From Methylococcaceae bacterium (lineage in GTDB: Bacteria > Pseudomonadota > Gammaproteobacteria > Methylococcales > Methylomonadaceae), in contig PMDM01000120.1 in assembly GCA_003155565.1 (NCBI GenBank), positions 2,427-7,778 of the forward strand: a stretch of 5,352 nucleotides of DNA. The letters run 5' to 3'. Shown here in pieces: positions 1 to 5,352 of the stretch. Positions within the stretch are counted from its first letter, which is position 1. Each line of letters opens with the position of its first letter. The notes under the pieces were generated by a model. It searched no databases, was not told the DNA's origin, and worked only from the letters and a program-made list of their open reading frames with translations. Position numbers and translations under genes: made by a program.

Positions 1-284
1 TTAGTGGATTCCCAACGCAGTTGGCTTACATAACCCAGCATGAAGATGATGTTTGCCAATTGTAAAAATGTCAGGGTATACAAGATGCCGTCATAGAATT
101 TTTGCGAATACTTTGGGTTGCTTTCAGGCTTAAAGTCAGGGCAGAGCCAATCGGCCAACAATACCAACCAGAAAGGGATCGTCCAAGCCAAGGAGCTGGC
201 GATACCGTGCAGCCCAGTAATCAGGAATAAAAAAGTGCTAATCGGCAAGATAAAGCACATTAAATGCTTAAAACGGACGGACAT
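1..284 (-). CDS. AlkB / fatty-acid-desaturase-like membrane diiron oxygenase, N-terminal part only
   Basis: Only the first 94 codons are visible; the frame is open with no stop to the left edge. The protein starts MSVRFKHLMCFILP and is strongly hydrophobic. Likely membrane segments are at about residues 9-28, 33-46 and 67-87. The sequence IPFWLVLLADWLCPDF followed by a charged loop and then YDGILYTLTFLQ resembles, as I recall it, the N-terminus of alkane 1-monooxygenase (AlkB), where a membrane segment ends in a short Pro/Leu/Asp-rich motif before the next helix pair. AlkB and the related desaturases are inner-membrane non-heme diiron enzymes that hydroxylate or desaturate alkyl chains. Their diagnostic histidine boxes would lie beyond the window, so the activity cannot be confirmed. 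The ATG at 284 is preceded directly by a GTG at 287; neither has a clear Shine-Dalgarno sequence, and a third candidate is Met9. The start lies 23 bases from a miniature mobile element that separates it from the upstream HDO gene. Confidence 0.6.
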   Translation of the reverse strand, partial: MSVRFKHLMCFILPISTFLFLITGLHGIASSLAWTIPFWLVLLADWLCPDFKPESNPKYSQKFYDGILYTLTFLQLANIIFMLGYVSQLRWEST

Positions 285-307
285 CACAGCTGCACTGCAA
301 TGGTTAT

Positions 308-441
308 GGGAACTCTGAATAAGTCCTTCGACAGGGCTCTCCTGAGCATAGCCGAAGGGCTCAGAACGGACGGTAATGGGTTGGTTTCGTTCGTGGTGAG
401 CTGGTCGAACCATGAGCGAAATCAACCTGTTCAGAGTTTCC
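308..441 (-). mobile_element. Miniature inverted-repeat element (MITE-like), complete copy A
   Basis: This is a 134-bp non-coding element. Its ends are 16-base imperfect terminal inverted repeats: GGGAACTCTGAATAAG at 308-323, and GGAAACTCTGAACAGG read inward from 441, with three mismatches. It is flanked by TTAT on both sides. About 87% of 101 aligned positions match a second copy in inverse orientation at 5253-5352 (12 substitutions, one single-base gap). Inside are two palindromic zones, a long hairpin at 379-427 and a GAGCC/GGCTC zone around 342-363. No reading frame in it resembles a protein. The terminal sequence and 4-bp duplication would fit mobilisation in trans by an IS5-like transposase, but that family assignment is an inference from memory of such ends. 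It lies between the HDO gene and the AlkB-like gene. Confidence 0.8.
379..427. other. Hairpin inside miniature element copy A
   Basis: GGTTGGTTTCG (379-389) can pair with CGAAATCAACC (417-427), an 11-bp stem with one G-T wobble. The flanking TCGTGG and CCATGAG stretches extend it with imperfect pairs. The equivalent stem in copy B keeps pairing through a compensatory change. It has no T-tract, so it is not a classical terminator, but transcription from the HDO gene towards the AlkB-like gene would have to pass through it. Confidence 0.65.
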
Positions 442-464
442 TTATGGGAACAGATGGTTAACAT

Positions 465-487
465 AATTATTGTGCCTTCTAATAATT
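465..487. repeat. AT-rich inverted repeat at the end of the HDO gene
   Basis: AATTATT (465-471) and AATAATT (481-487) form a perfect 7-bp inverted repeat around a 9-base loop, overlapping the stop codon of the minus-strand HDO gene. The stem is all A-T and there is no GC core, so as a transcription terminator it would be weak. It may simply reflect the Asn-rich end of the protein. Confidence 0.25.
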
Positions 488-2692
488 GTTATTAGCACGT
501 GGGCGTTTCAGCAAATATTGCCCAATCAGTGAAAATTTAAAGCGCTTGCTGGCAGTTTGTAAAGAACAATAGCCGGTGTAAATCCGCCGCCAATGGGCTA
601 GCATGGTGTGCTCGCCGTAACAGGCGGATATTTCATCAAGATAGGCTTGTATCGCCTTAATAGCCAATGCTGAATGTCCCGATGAGAGGTTATCTATGGA
701 AGTGTGGATGTCGACGATAGCGGAGTTGATGCCCCAGAATTTGAGTTCTTCTGATAAACGCAGATAAACCCTGCCCAAACCGCTGATTTCAATCGCCATA
801 TTCAAACCCAAGAGTTCCGGTAAAAATGCGCTAGGGAACTTGGATATTGCCATCAGATAGACCGGAATATCAAAAGCGCTATTGATAAAGCCGGGATGAT
901 TGACAAAATCCTTGGAATAAATCGGCGGCAGTTTGATATTCAAACTGTTGAGCAATTCCTGGTAAATATGGGGATGATTTTGCTCCAGGATGCCATTGCC
1001 GGTTTCGTCTTCGTAAATCTTGTGTAGCAAAGCACCAATTGCATGACTGGAATAGTAATCGAGTTGATGGATACCTTGTAACCAACTGCCGTCGGTCAGG
1101 ATGGTCGGAGCAAACTGTTCAATTCCCCAAATGTAGGCATTTTTGGATAGTTTTGGCTTTCTGTTTAATGCCTTATAGGCATCAACTTCATGTTGATAAA
1201 TCGACTTGATATAAATTTCAAAAGCTTGGTGAGAGTATTGGCGAAAAGGTATGCGGTTAAAAAATTTTGCCCTAGTCAAAATTCGGTTAACTTTATGTTT
1301 TGCAGTAGGCAAAACCTCTGGGAAGAGGTCGTTGTTGACCAGATAATAATAGAGTTCCCGGTTACTGAGTTTGGCGTAATTGTCCTGAGCTACGTCGTTA
1401 AACGCTAGTTGTGCTTCGGTTACGGCAACTTGGGGCGCAGGATCGCTGGAGATACTCTTTAAACCTACTTTATAGTTTGTAGATTTATGTTTTTTGCCTT
1501 GTGCCGTTCCTGGATTAAGCTCAGATAACAACCAGTTTTTGATAATGGCTTTGCCACTGTCATCAAGCACCCCAAACATGGGGCCGTTAAACTCAAATAG
1601 TTGGAGTAACCGGCTGTTTTCGGGTTTTCCACGGTCTACATACGGTGAATGCAGTAAGGTAGCAAGGAAGTTTGCGCTTTTGAAAGGCGTTTCCTTAAAC
1701 CAGTCGTCGATAGTCCTGATGCCTAAGCGAATTTTTCCGTGGTGGCCTATGGCATTAGGCATTAGCGATGCGAGTAATTTCTCAACAGATTGTCGAGGCG
1801 AGAGGGTAGTGTGACAGTGTGTGCTGATCCGGTGACCGCAGCGTTCAAGTTGATGTTGATGCAGCCAGAATCCGGTTTGTATCCGTTGCCACAAATCGTC
1901 AGTTTGCGATTTAAATTCGCCAAGATAAGCCTTGATAATAGCCGCAATAGGCGTAATCTCCAGCTTGCGTTTGTCGCTTCGGGCAGTGATAAAGCCGGGC
2001 AGTTTGGTTTCGATATTGTCAGGAAAAAATTGCTCCAGCAGGCTTGGGCTTTGGCAGTAAGATAGAGTAAAGCCCAGGATTTCTGGAAAAAACACGCGGG
2101 GAAACTGCGCCAATGCCAGTTGGATCGTGGCAAAATCGAATATCTCATCACCAATTTCGGGTTGTTTAGCGAATTCCAACGTATGCAAGGCAGGTAACGC
2201 AATACCGGAAGCCAACACATGGGCACGGTAAATCTCCCGGCTATTGGCGATGCTGTGTTCGCTTGCCGTTAACCTTAAGGTCACGACCATCAGGTCTACC
2301 ACTAACGGTGTTTGGCTAGTTACCGTTTGGGCAATGTTGGCTAACCAGCTTGGTTCAGTAAAATAAATAGGCGCATATTGAGCCAGGCAGTCGTTTAACA
2401 CAGTTTTTGGCAATGGGTAGGGATGCGCTGATGCCGTGTGTTTAAGCAGGGTACCGAGCGCGGCAGGACTGTATTTTGTGCTGATTGTGCCAGAAAATTT
2501 TTGATTAACTGTTTGAAAATGCTGATTTAAAAAAAGATAGGCGCGGGGTAGGGCATCGTAATGTTCGCTGATATGAATTAATGTGTAGAACAGGCTGCGG
2601 CTATCGTTGCTGGCATCGGGCGTAGCCGTAGCGGCTGGTTTTGAAAAAACCGGCTGTAATGTAGGCGCTAAGGCAAGATTAAACGCGTTCAT
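479..2692 (-). CDS. Tandem heme-oxygenase-like (HDO) iron-containing redox protein, degenerate N-module plus intact C-module
   Basis: This is a 737-residue soluble protein with no signal peptide or membrane segment. The C-terminal module (about 444-710) carries motifs I associate with the 'iron-containing redox enzyme' HDO family: DGSWLQ (534-539), YEDETGNG...NHPHIYQELL (560-581), FPSAFLPELLGLNMAIE (619-635) and HTSIDNLSSGHSALA (663-677). Candidate Fe ligands are E563, E570, H573, H663, D667 and H673. HDO enzymes (SznF, UndA, BesC) use one or two non-heme irons and O2 for N-oxygenation or C-C cleavage. The N-terminal module (about 33-285) is a diverged copy: EPSWLANI, EIYRAHVLASGIALP and FPRVFFPEILGF align with the second module, but the ligand positions hold other residues. 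Residues about 300-395, including LLASLMPNAIGHHGK, SPYVDRGKPENSRLL and FNGPMFGVLDD, look like the accessory domain that often follows an HDO module. The start lies 12 bases after the carbamoyltransferase stop, in the same frame; the next in-frame Met is residue 135. The reaction is unknown. Confidence 0.8.
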   Translation of the reverse strand: MNAFNLALAPTLQPVFSKPAATATPDASNDSRSLFYTLIHISEHYDALPRAYLFLNQHFQTVNQKFSGTISTKYSPAALGTLLKHTASAHPYPLPKTVLNDCLAQYAPIYFTEPSWLANIAQTVTSQTPLVVDLMVVTLRLTASEHSIANSREIYRAHVLASGIALPALHTLEFAKQPEIGDEIFDFATIQLALAQFPRVFFPEILGFTLSYCQSPSLLEQFFPDNIETKLPGFITARSDKRKLEITPIAAIIKAYLGEFKSQTDDLWQRIQTGFWLHQHQLERCGHRISTHCHTTLSPRQSVEKLLASLMPNAIGHHGKIRLGIRTIDDWFKETPFKSANFLATLLHSPYVDRGKPENSRLLQLFEFNGPMFGVLDDSGKAIIKNWLLSELNPGTAQGKKHKSTNYKVGLKSISSDPAPQVAVTEAQLAFNDVAQDNYAKLSNRELYYYLVNNDLFPEVLPTAKHKVNRILTRAKFFNRIPFRQYSHQAFEIYIKSIYQHEVDAYKALNRKPKLSKNAYIWGIEQFAPTILTDGSWLQGIHQLDYYSSHAIGALLHKIYEDETGNGILEQNHPHIYQELLNSLNIKLPPIYSKDFVNHPGFINSAFDIPVYLMAISKFPSAFLPELLGLNMAIEISGLGRVYLRLSEELKFWGINSAIVDIHTSIDNLSSGHSALAIKAIQAYLDEISACYGEHTMLAHWRRIYTGYCSLQTASKRFKFSLIGQYLLKRPRANNNY

Positions 2693-2704
2693 TTTTGTGT
2701 AATC

Positions 2705-4456
2705 TCACTCCTCACGAGGTTTAGTTATTAGATAATCATTGACCACCAATACATCCAGTCCAGTGGTCATAAACACAGTCAACGCATCCTCAAGGCTATG
2801 CACCAAAGGCTTGCCCATTATATTAAAGCTGGTGTTGAGCAATACAGGCACTTGCGTAAGCTGGTAAAACTGTTCGATCAAGTCATAAAAACGCGGATTC
2901 CATTCCCTTTTGACTGTTTGCAGCCGTCCAGTTCCATCGACATGACAGACGGCTGCGATTTTATTTTGCATGGATTTGCGGATGTGCAGCGTTTTGTCCA
3001 TATAAGGTGACTCGTGGTAGTTCTCGAAATATTCATCCGCGTACTCATGCAGGATGGAAGGCGCAAACGGGCGAAACATTTCCCGGAACTTAACCTTTTC
3101 GTTGATAAGGTCTTGTGTGGCTGCTTTTCTTGGATCAGCGAGTATCGAGCGGTTTCCCAAGGCCCGTGGCCCATATTCGGCGCAGCCTTGCACCCAGCCG
3201 ACCAACTTGCCATCTGCCAGTAACCGTGCGGTTTCTGCACATACACTGTCAGGTAAATGTTGAAAAGCAAGCGATCTATTGAATCGTATCAAACGCTTTA
3301 CGGCATCATCCTTGATTGTCGAACCGGTATAGGGTGTTTGCAGTTGTGGTGGCTTTTGCTGTAGGGGCGAGTCTTCGTGATACGCCAGCCATGCTGCACC
3401 CAACGCACAGCCATCATCGGCGGGTGCGGAGGGAATAAATACCTGCTTGAATCGGGTACGTTGGGTGATCTGCCCGTTAAACGTCGAATTCAAGGCACAA
3501 CCACCCGCCAAGGTCAGGTTATCGCATTGGGTGACTTCATGCAGGTCATTCAACAATTGTGTGACTAAATCGGCAAAGAAAACCTGGCCGGTATATGCCA
3601 CATCCGCCATTTGTTCTATCGGACTATCGGGGTGTTGTTTAAACTCGTCCAGTTTGGCGATTAGTTCAAAGAATGCTTCTGAAGGATGTTTGCAATCAAA
3701 GCCGTTAACGACAATGATTGAGCTTAACAGGTTATACAGCTTCTGGTTGAGCTTGCCATAAGAAGCCAAGCCCATGACTTTCCATTCCTCGCCCTTAAGC
3801 CAGTCAAAGCCGCATAACTCGGTGATTTTCATGTAATACAAGCCTAAACTGGCCTTGCTTAAGCCTTTGGCTTCGTGCAGCCGTTCCAATTTCCAGTTAC
3901 GGTAGCGGTAAAATGCCATAGAGCCATGTTCGCCGTAAGAATCAATCACCGCACAGGCGGCTTCTTCAAATGCACTGCCATAACAGGCAGTTGCTGCGTG
4001 GGTGAGATGATGGTCGTAATCCTTAAATGCTATCGCACAATCAGGGTAATACTCCTGAAGAATTCGCACCAAATTCAGTCCAGCACGGTCAATGCTGCTA
4101 CGCTGGCAGGCCATCATGTGGTGTAATTGGTAGTTTTTAAGTGTCGAATGCAGCTTTTTGATGCCCGTTTTTAATAAACCCGGCGCAGACAAAAAACCTA
4201 ATTTCTTGACAATATTTTCGTAGAAAGGCCGTTTTTTTCGCCAGTTGATAGCAATAACAACTCTTTTTGGATTAGGGCAATGCTGTACTAGCAGTTTAGG
4301 GATGCGAAACAACTGGTCAGGTTCGCAATTAAGCGCACGTTTATTTTGCAGATACCGTTCCGTCGCCTCGGCAAACAGCACTTCACCTTCATCGCTAATA
4401 ATAGCCAAGGCGGAATCATGATAGGTGACCGATAGCCCTATGTAATAGGTTGACAT
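2705..4456 (-). CDS. Carbamoyltransferase of the NodU/CmcH/TobZ family
   Basis: This 583-residue protein has a usual length for the family. It transfers a carbamoyl group from carbamoyl phosphate, through a carbamoyl-adenylate made with ATP, to a hydroxyl or amine acceptor in the cytoplasm. The N-terminal Kae1-like domain shows GLSVTYHDSALAI (7-19), the metal-binding HHLTHA (149-154), GEEWKVMGLASYGK (222-235) and LAGGCALNSTFNG (316-328). The C-terminal domain shows EYGPRALGNRSILADPR (427-443), VKFREMFRPFAPSIL (455-469) and VPVLLNTSFNIMGKP (537-550). Family members modify Nod factors, cephamycin, tobramycin and saxitoxin; which acceptor is used here cannot be read. One oddity is that G-C-A-E at 424-427 replaces the G-R-x-E I would expect before GPRALG. 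The ATG at 4456 is right because the core strand begins within five residues; its Shine-Dalgarno is poor. It is the first gene of a probable operon with the HDO protein. Confidence 0.93.
   Translation of the reverse strand: MSTYYIGLSVTYHDSALAIISDEGEVLFAEATERYLQNKRALNCEPDQLFRIPKLLVQHCPNPKRVVIAINWRKKRPFYENIVKKLGFLSAPGLLKTGIKKLHSTLKNYQLHHMMACQRSSIDRAGLNLVRILQEYYPDCAIAFKDYDHHLTHAATACYGSAFEEAACAVIDSYGEHGSMAFYRYRNWKLERLHEAKGLSKASLGLYYMKITELCGFDWLKGEEWKVMGLASYGKLNQKLYNLLSSIIVVNGFDCKHPSEAFFELIAKLDEFKQHPDSPIEQMADVAYTGQVFFADLVTQLLNDLHEVTQCDNLTLAGGCALNSTFNGQITQRTRFKQVFIPSAPADDGCALGAAWLAYHEDSPLQQKPPQLQTPYTGSTIKDDAVKRLIRFNRSLAFQHLPDSVCAETARLLADGKLVGWVQGCAEYGPRALGNRSILADPRKAATQDLINEKVKFREMFRPFAPSILHEYADEYFENYHESPYMDKTLHIRKSMQNKIAAVCHVDGTGRLQTVKREWNPRFYDLIEQFYQLTQVPVLLNTSFNIMGKPLVHSLEDALTVFMTTGLDVLVVNDYLITKPREE
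2708..2713 (-). promoter_or_regulatory. Possible Shine-Dalgarno GAGGAG for the HDO gene, inside the carbamoyltransferase end
   Basis: On the minus strand GAGGAG forms the last two Glu codons of the carbamoyltransferase, directly before its TGA stop. It sits 15 bases ahead of the HDO ATG, longer than the usual 5-9. No better site lies closer, since the intervening bases are A-rich. The arrangement suggests translational coupling, with ribosomes finishing the first gene restarting at the second. Confidence 0.4.
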
Positions 4457-4698
4457 ACAGTTTTTGCTTCGCTCGTGTGCAAGTTTTTTAATGGGCAGTA
4501 TAGGGTTTTTGTGGAGCTCTAGCCTAATATTTCTTTATCGTTTCGCACCATAACCATGCAGGTCGATCTTAATGTTGTCAAATGGGATTTATCGTATTAT
4601 TGCTTTAATTGACTGAAAAAATAGCGGATTAGAAACCCTGTGGTTTTATGAGAAACGCTTACCTTAAAATGGCATATAAAAATTTATAACCTCATAAA
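4457..4698. promoter_or_regulatory. Divergent AT-rich intergenic region, promoters expected both ways
   Basis: These 242 bases separate the divergently transcribed carbamoyltransferase and channel genes, so both promoters should be here. For the minus strand there is a perfect -35 hexamer TTGACA (4581-4576), but the best box 17 bases on is only CATGGT. Separately, TATACT (4502-4497) is a good -10 without a matching -35. For the plus strand, TTGACT (4609-4614) has no good -10 partner; TAAAAT (4665-4670), TATAAA (4675-4680) and TATAAC (4685-4690) are candidate -10 boxes lying very close to the ATG at 4699. I cannot choose among them, and no clear operator palindrome or riboswitch-like fold stood out. 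Confidence 0.4.
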
Positions 4699-5124
4699 AT
4701 GATATTCACCTTTATAATCAACAGTCTCCTTGTAGCCCTAGCCGTGTTGATCCACTATGAGGCGCTTAACCTGCTATCCGTGCTGATCCCCAAACTCAGA
4801 GTAAAGCACCGCTTACGCGTATTGTTTGGTGTTTTTGGGGCATTGTTCGCCCATATAACTGAAATCTGGCTATTTGCCTTCGCTTATTATTTCAAAATAC
4901 GTTCAGGTTACTTCGGTACATTGGAAGGCGATTTCAACAACAGCCTGATGGATTGCAGTTACTTTTCCTTCACCACCTATACCTCACTGGGTTTCGGGGA
5001 TATAGAACCCACAGGAGATATACGGTTCTTGGCTGCACTGGAAGCACTTACTGGTTTAGTGTTGATCGCTTGGACGGCTTCTTTTATGTTCCTGGAGATG
5101 CAGAAATTGTGGAAAGATAAGTAA
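4699..5124 (+). CDS. Small two-pore-type potassium-channel-like membrane protein
   Basis: This 141-residue protein has likely membrane helices at about 3-30, 41-65 and 108-133, with a re-entrant pore loop at about 82-102. The loop contains T-S-L-G-F-G-D (95-101), matching the potassium selectivity filter T-T-V-G-Y-G-D with Val to Leu and Tyr to Phe. FSFTTY just before it is the usual pore-helix end. This fits the ion-channel family PF07885 (Ion_trans_2), acting in the inner membrane as a tetramer that conducts potassium or a related cation. There is no cytosolic RCK or nucleotide-binding domain, so gating is not apparent. The extra helix ahead of the pore unit is seen in short bacterial relatives, as I recall. 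No Shine-Dalgarno precedes the ATG (ATAACCTCATAAA), and candidate -10 boxes lie so close that a very short leader is possible. It is divergent from the carbamoyltransferase; a functional link is unproven. Confidence 0.82.
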   Translation: MIFTFIINSLLVALAVLIHYEALNLLSVLIPKLRVKHRLRVLFGVFGALFAHITEIWLFAFAYYFKIRSGYFGTLEGDFNNSLMDCSYFSFTTYTSLGFGDIEPTGDIRFLAALEALTGLVLIAWTASFMFLEMQKLWKDK

Positions 5125-5213
5125 TGGAATGTCGTCGGCGGATTTATTAACCCAATAGCATAATTATCCAGCATCCCACTGCGCTTAGACTAAAGCAGCT
5201 TGTACATAACCCC

Positions 5214-5251
5214 TAAAAAGATATACTGTTATCAGAAGGTATATCAATTTA
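5214..5251. repeat. AT-rich palindrome beside miniature element copy B
   Basis: GATATAC (5220-5226) and GTATATC (5239-5245) are a perfect 7-bp inverted repeat with a 12-base loop. After two unpaired bases on each side, TAAA (5214-5217) and TTTA (5248-5251) extend the symmetry by four pairs. It lies about 90 bases after the channel gene and touches the insertion point of copy B. It could be a protein-binding site or a weak hairpin; it has no GC core and is not a convincing terminator. Confidence 0.4.
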
Positions 5252-5252
5252 A

Positions 5253-5352
5253 GGAAACTCTGAATAAGTTGATTCCGCTCATGGTTCGACAACTCACCAC
5301 GAACGGAATCAACTCGTTACCGTTCGTCCTGAGTCCTTCGGCTACGCTCAGG
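5253..5352 (+). mobile_element. Miniature inverted-repeat element (MITE-like), copy B, cut by the window edge
   Basis: It begins with the same terminal repeat, GGAAACTCTGAATAAG, and follows copy A (read from its opposite strand) for 100 bases, to the CTCAGG block. By comparison with copy A about 33 bases remain beyond the window. It is preceded by TTAA (5249-5252), a candidate 4-bp target site whose second copy should appear directly after the missing end. Its orientation is opposite to copy A. Confidence 0.8.
5268..5313. other. Hairpin inside miniature element copy B
   Basis: GTTGATTCCG (5268-5277) pairs perfectly with CGGAATCAAC (5304-5313). The next seven bases on each side, CTCATGG and CCACGAA, add an imperfect extension around a loop of about 12 bases. 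It corresponds to the hairpin at 379-427 in copy A. Confidence 0.65.

Larger units (their letters stand above)
304..451. repeat. Direct repeat bounding the left miniature element (target-site duplication)
   Basis: The ten bases TTATGGGAAC occur at 304-313 and again at 442-451. The first four, TTAT, lie exactly outside the two ends of the element (304-307 and 442-445) and are the simplest reading of a 4-bp target-site duplication. The remaining six bases on the left overlap the element's terminal repeat, which reads GGGAAC there instead of GGAAAC as at its other end. The extra identity is therefore either chance or a sign that the left terminus was altered. Confidence 0.6.

Noticed and set aside
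308..441. Repeat units as part of a CRISPR array
   Set aside because: There are only two copies nearly 5 kb apart, in inverted orientation, with transposon-like ends and no spacer pattern.
118..461. Two short plus-strand open frames (66 and 65 codons) at 118-318 and 264-461
   Set aside because: They lie opposite the AlkB-like coding sequence or across the miniature element. Their translations resemble no family and they have no ribosome-binding site.
1494..2226. Open frames of 106 codons (plus, 1494-1814), 91 codons (plus, 1790-2065) and 154 codons (minus, 1762-2226) inside the HDO gene
   Set aside because: They are alternative-frame shadows of a 737-residue gene whose motifs run through the same region; their translations look like random composition.
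2798..4126. Several open frames of 63-130 codons overlapping the carbamoyltransferase gene
   Set aside because: The carbamoyltransferase frame carries the conserved family motifs over its whole length; none of the overlapping frames shows recognisable motifs.
4553..4581. A sigma-70 promoter for the carbamoyltransferase built on TTGACA at 4581-4576
   Set aside because: The -35 is perfect but the -10 at the correct spacing (CATGGT) matches only three of six bases, so I did not list it as a promoter of its own.
4977..5174. Minus-strand open frame of 65 codons at the end of the channel gene
   Set aside because: It is antisense to the pore region and third helix of a clear channel gene, with no independent support.
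5179..5198. Small hairpin CTGC...TTA/TAA...GCAG after the channel gene as a terminator
   Set aside because: The stem is interrupted and no T-tract follows, so a rho-independent terminator is not supported.

Overview
The window looks like bacterial chromosome from a Gram-negative organism, probably a gammaproteobacterium. The grounds are moderate GC, dense gene packing, and dispersed miniature elements built from proteobacterial-type palindromes (CTTCGACAGG, CTCAGG). A methylotroph or methanotroph is possible, but nothing here proves the lineage.

Layout. Three genes lie on the minus strand and read right to left. They are a NodU/CmcH/TobZ-type carbamoyltransferase (4456-2705), a 737-residue protein with two heme-oxygenase-like (HDO, 'iron-containing redox enzyme') modules (2692-479), and the start of an AlkB/fatty-acid-desaturase-like membrane protein that runs off the left edge (284-1). 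The first two genes are 12 bases apart and in the same frame. A 134-bp miniature transposable element (308-441) sits between the second and third genes. Removing it with one copy of its target duplication leaves a gap of about 56 bases, which suggests an operon that was invaded later. On the other side of a 242-bp AT-rich divergent intergenic region is a small potassium-channel-like membrane protein (4699-5124, plus strand). A second copy of the miniature element, in the opposite orientation, begins at 5253 and runs off the right edge. The two copies therefore bracket the whole cassette as inverted repeats.

How the genes may work together. A carbamoyl-transfer enzyme, a non-heme iron HDO protein and a probable membrane diiron oxygenase or desaturase in one transcription unit suggest a small biosynthetic or tailoring pathway in which a carbamoylated substrate is oxidised. 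No substrate can be named from the sequence. The most unusual protein is the second. Its C-terminal HDO module keeps a plausible set of metal ligands, while the recognisably homologous N-terminal module has lost them, so it looks like a fused pseudoenzyme-enzyme pair. The channel gene is probably unrelated.

I saw no rRNA, tRNA, CRISPR array or full-length transposase gene. The rest of the non-coding sequence is short and mostly AT-rich.
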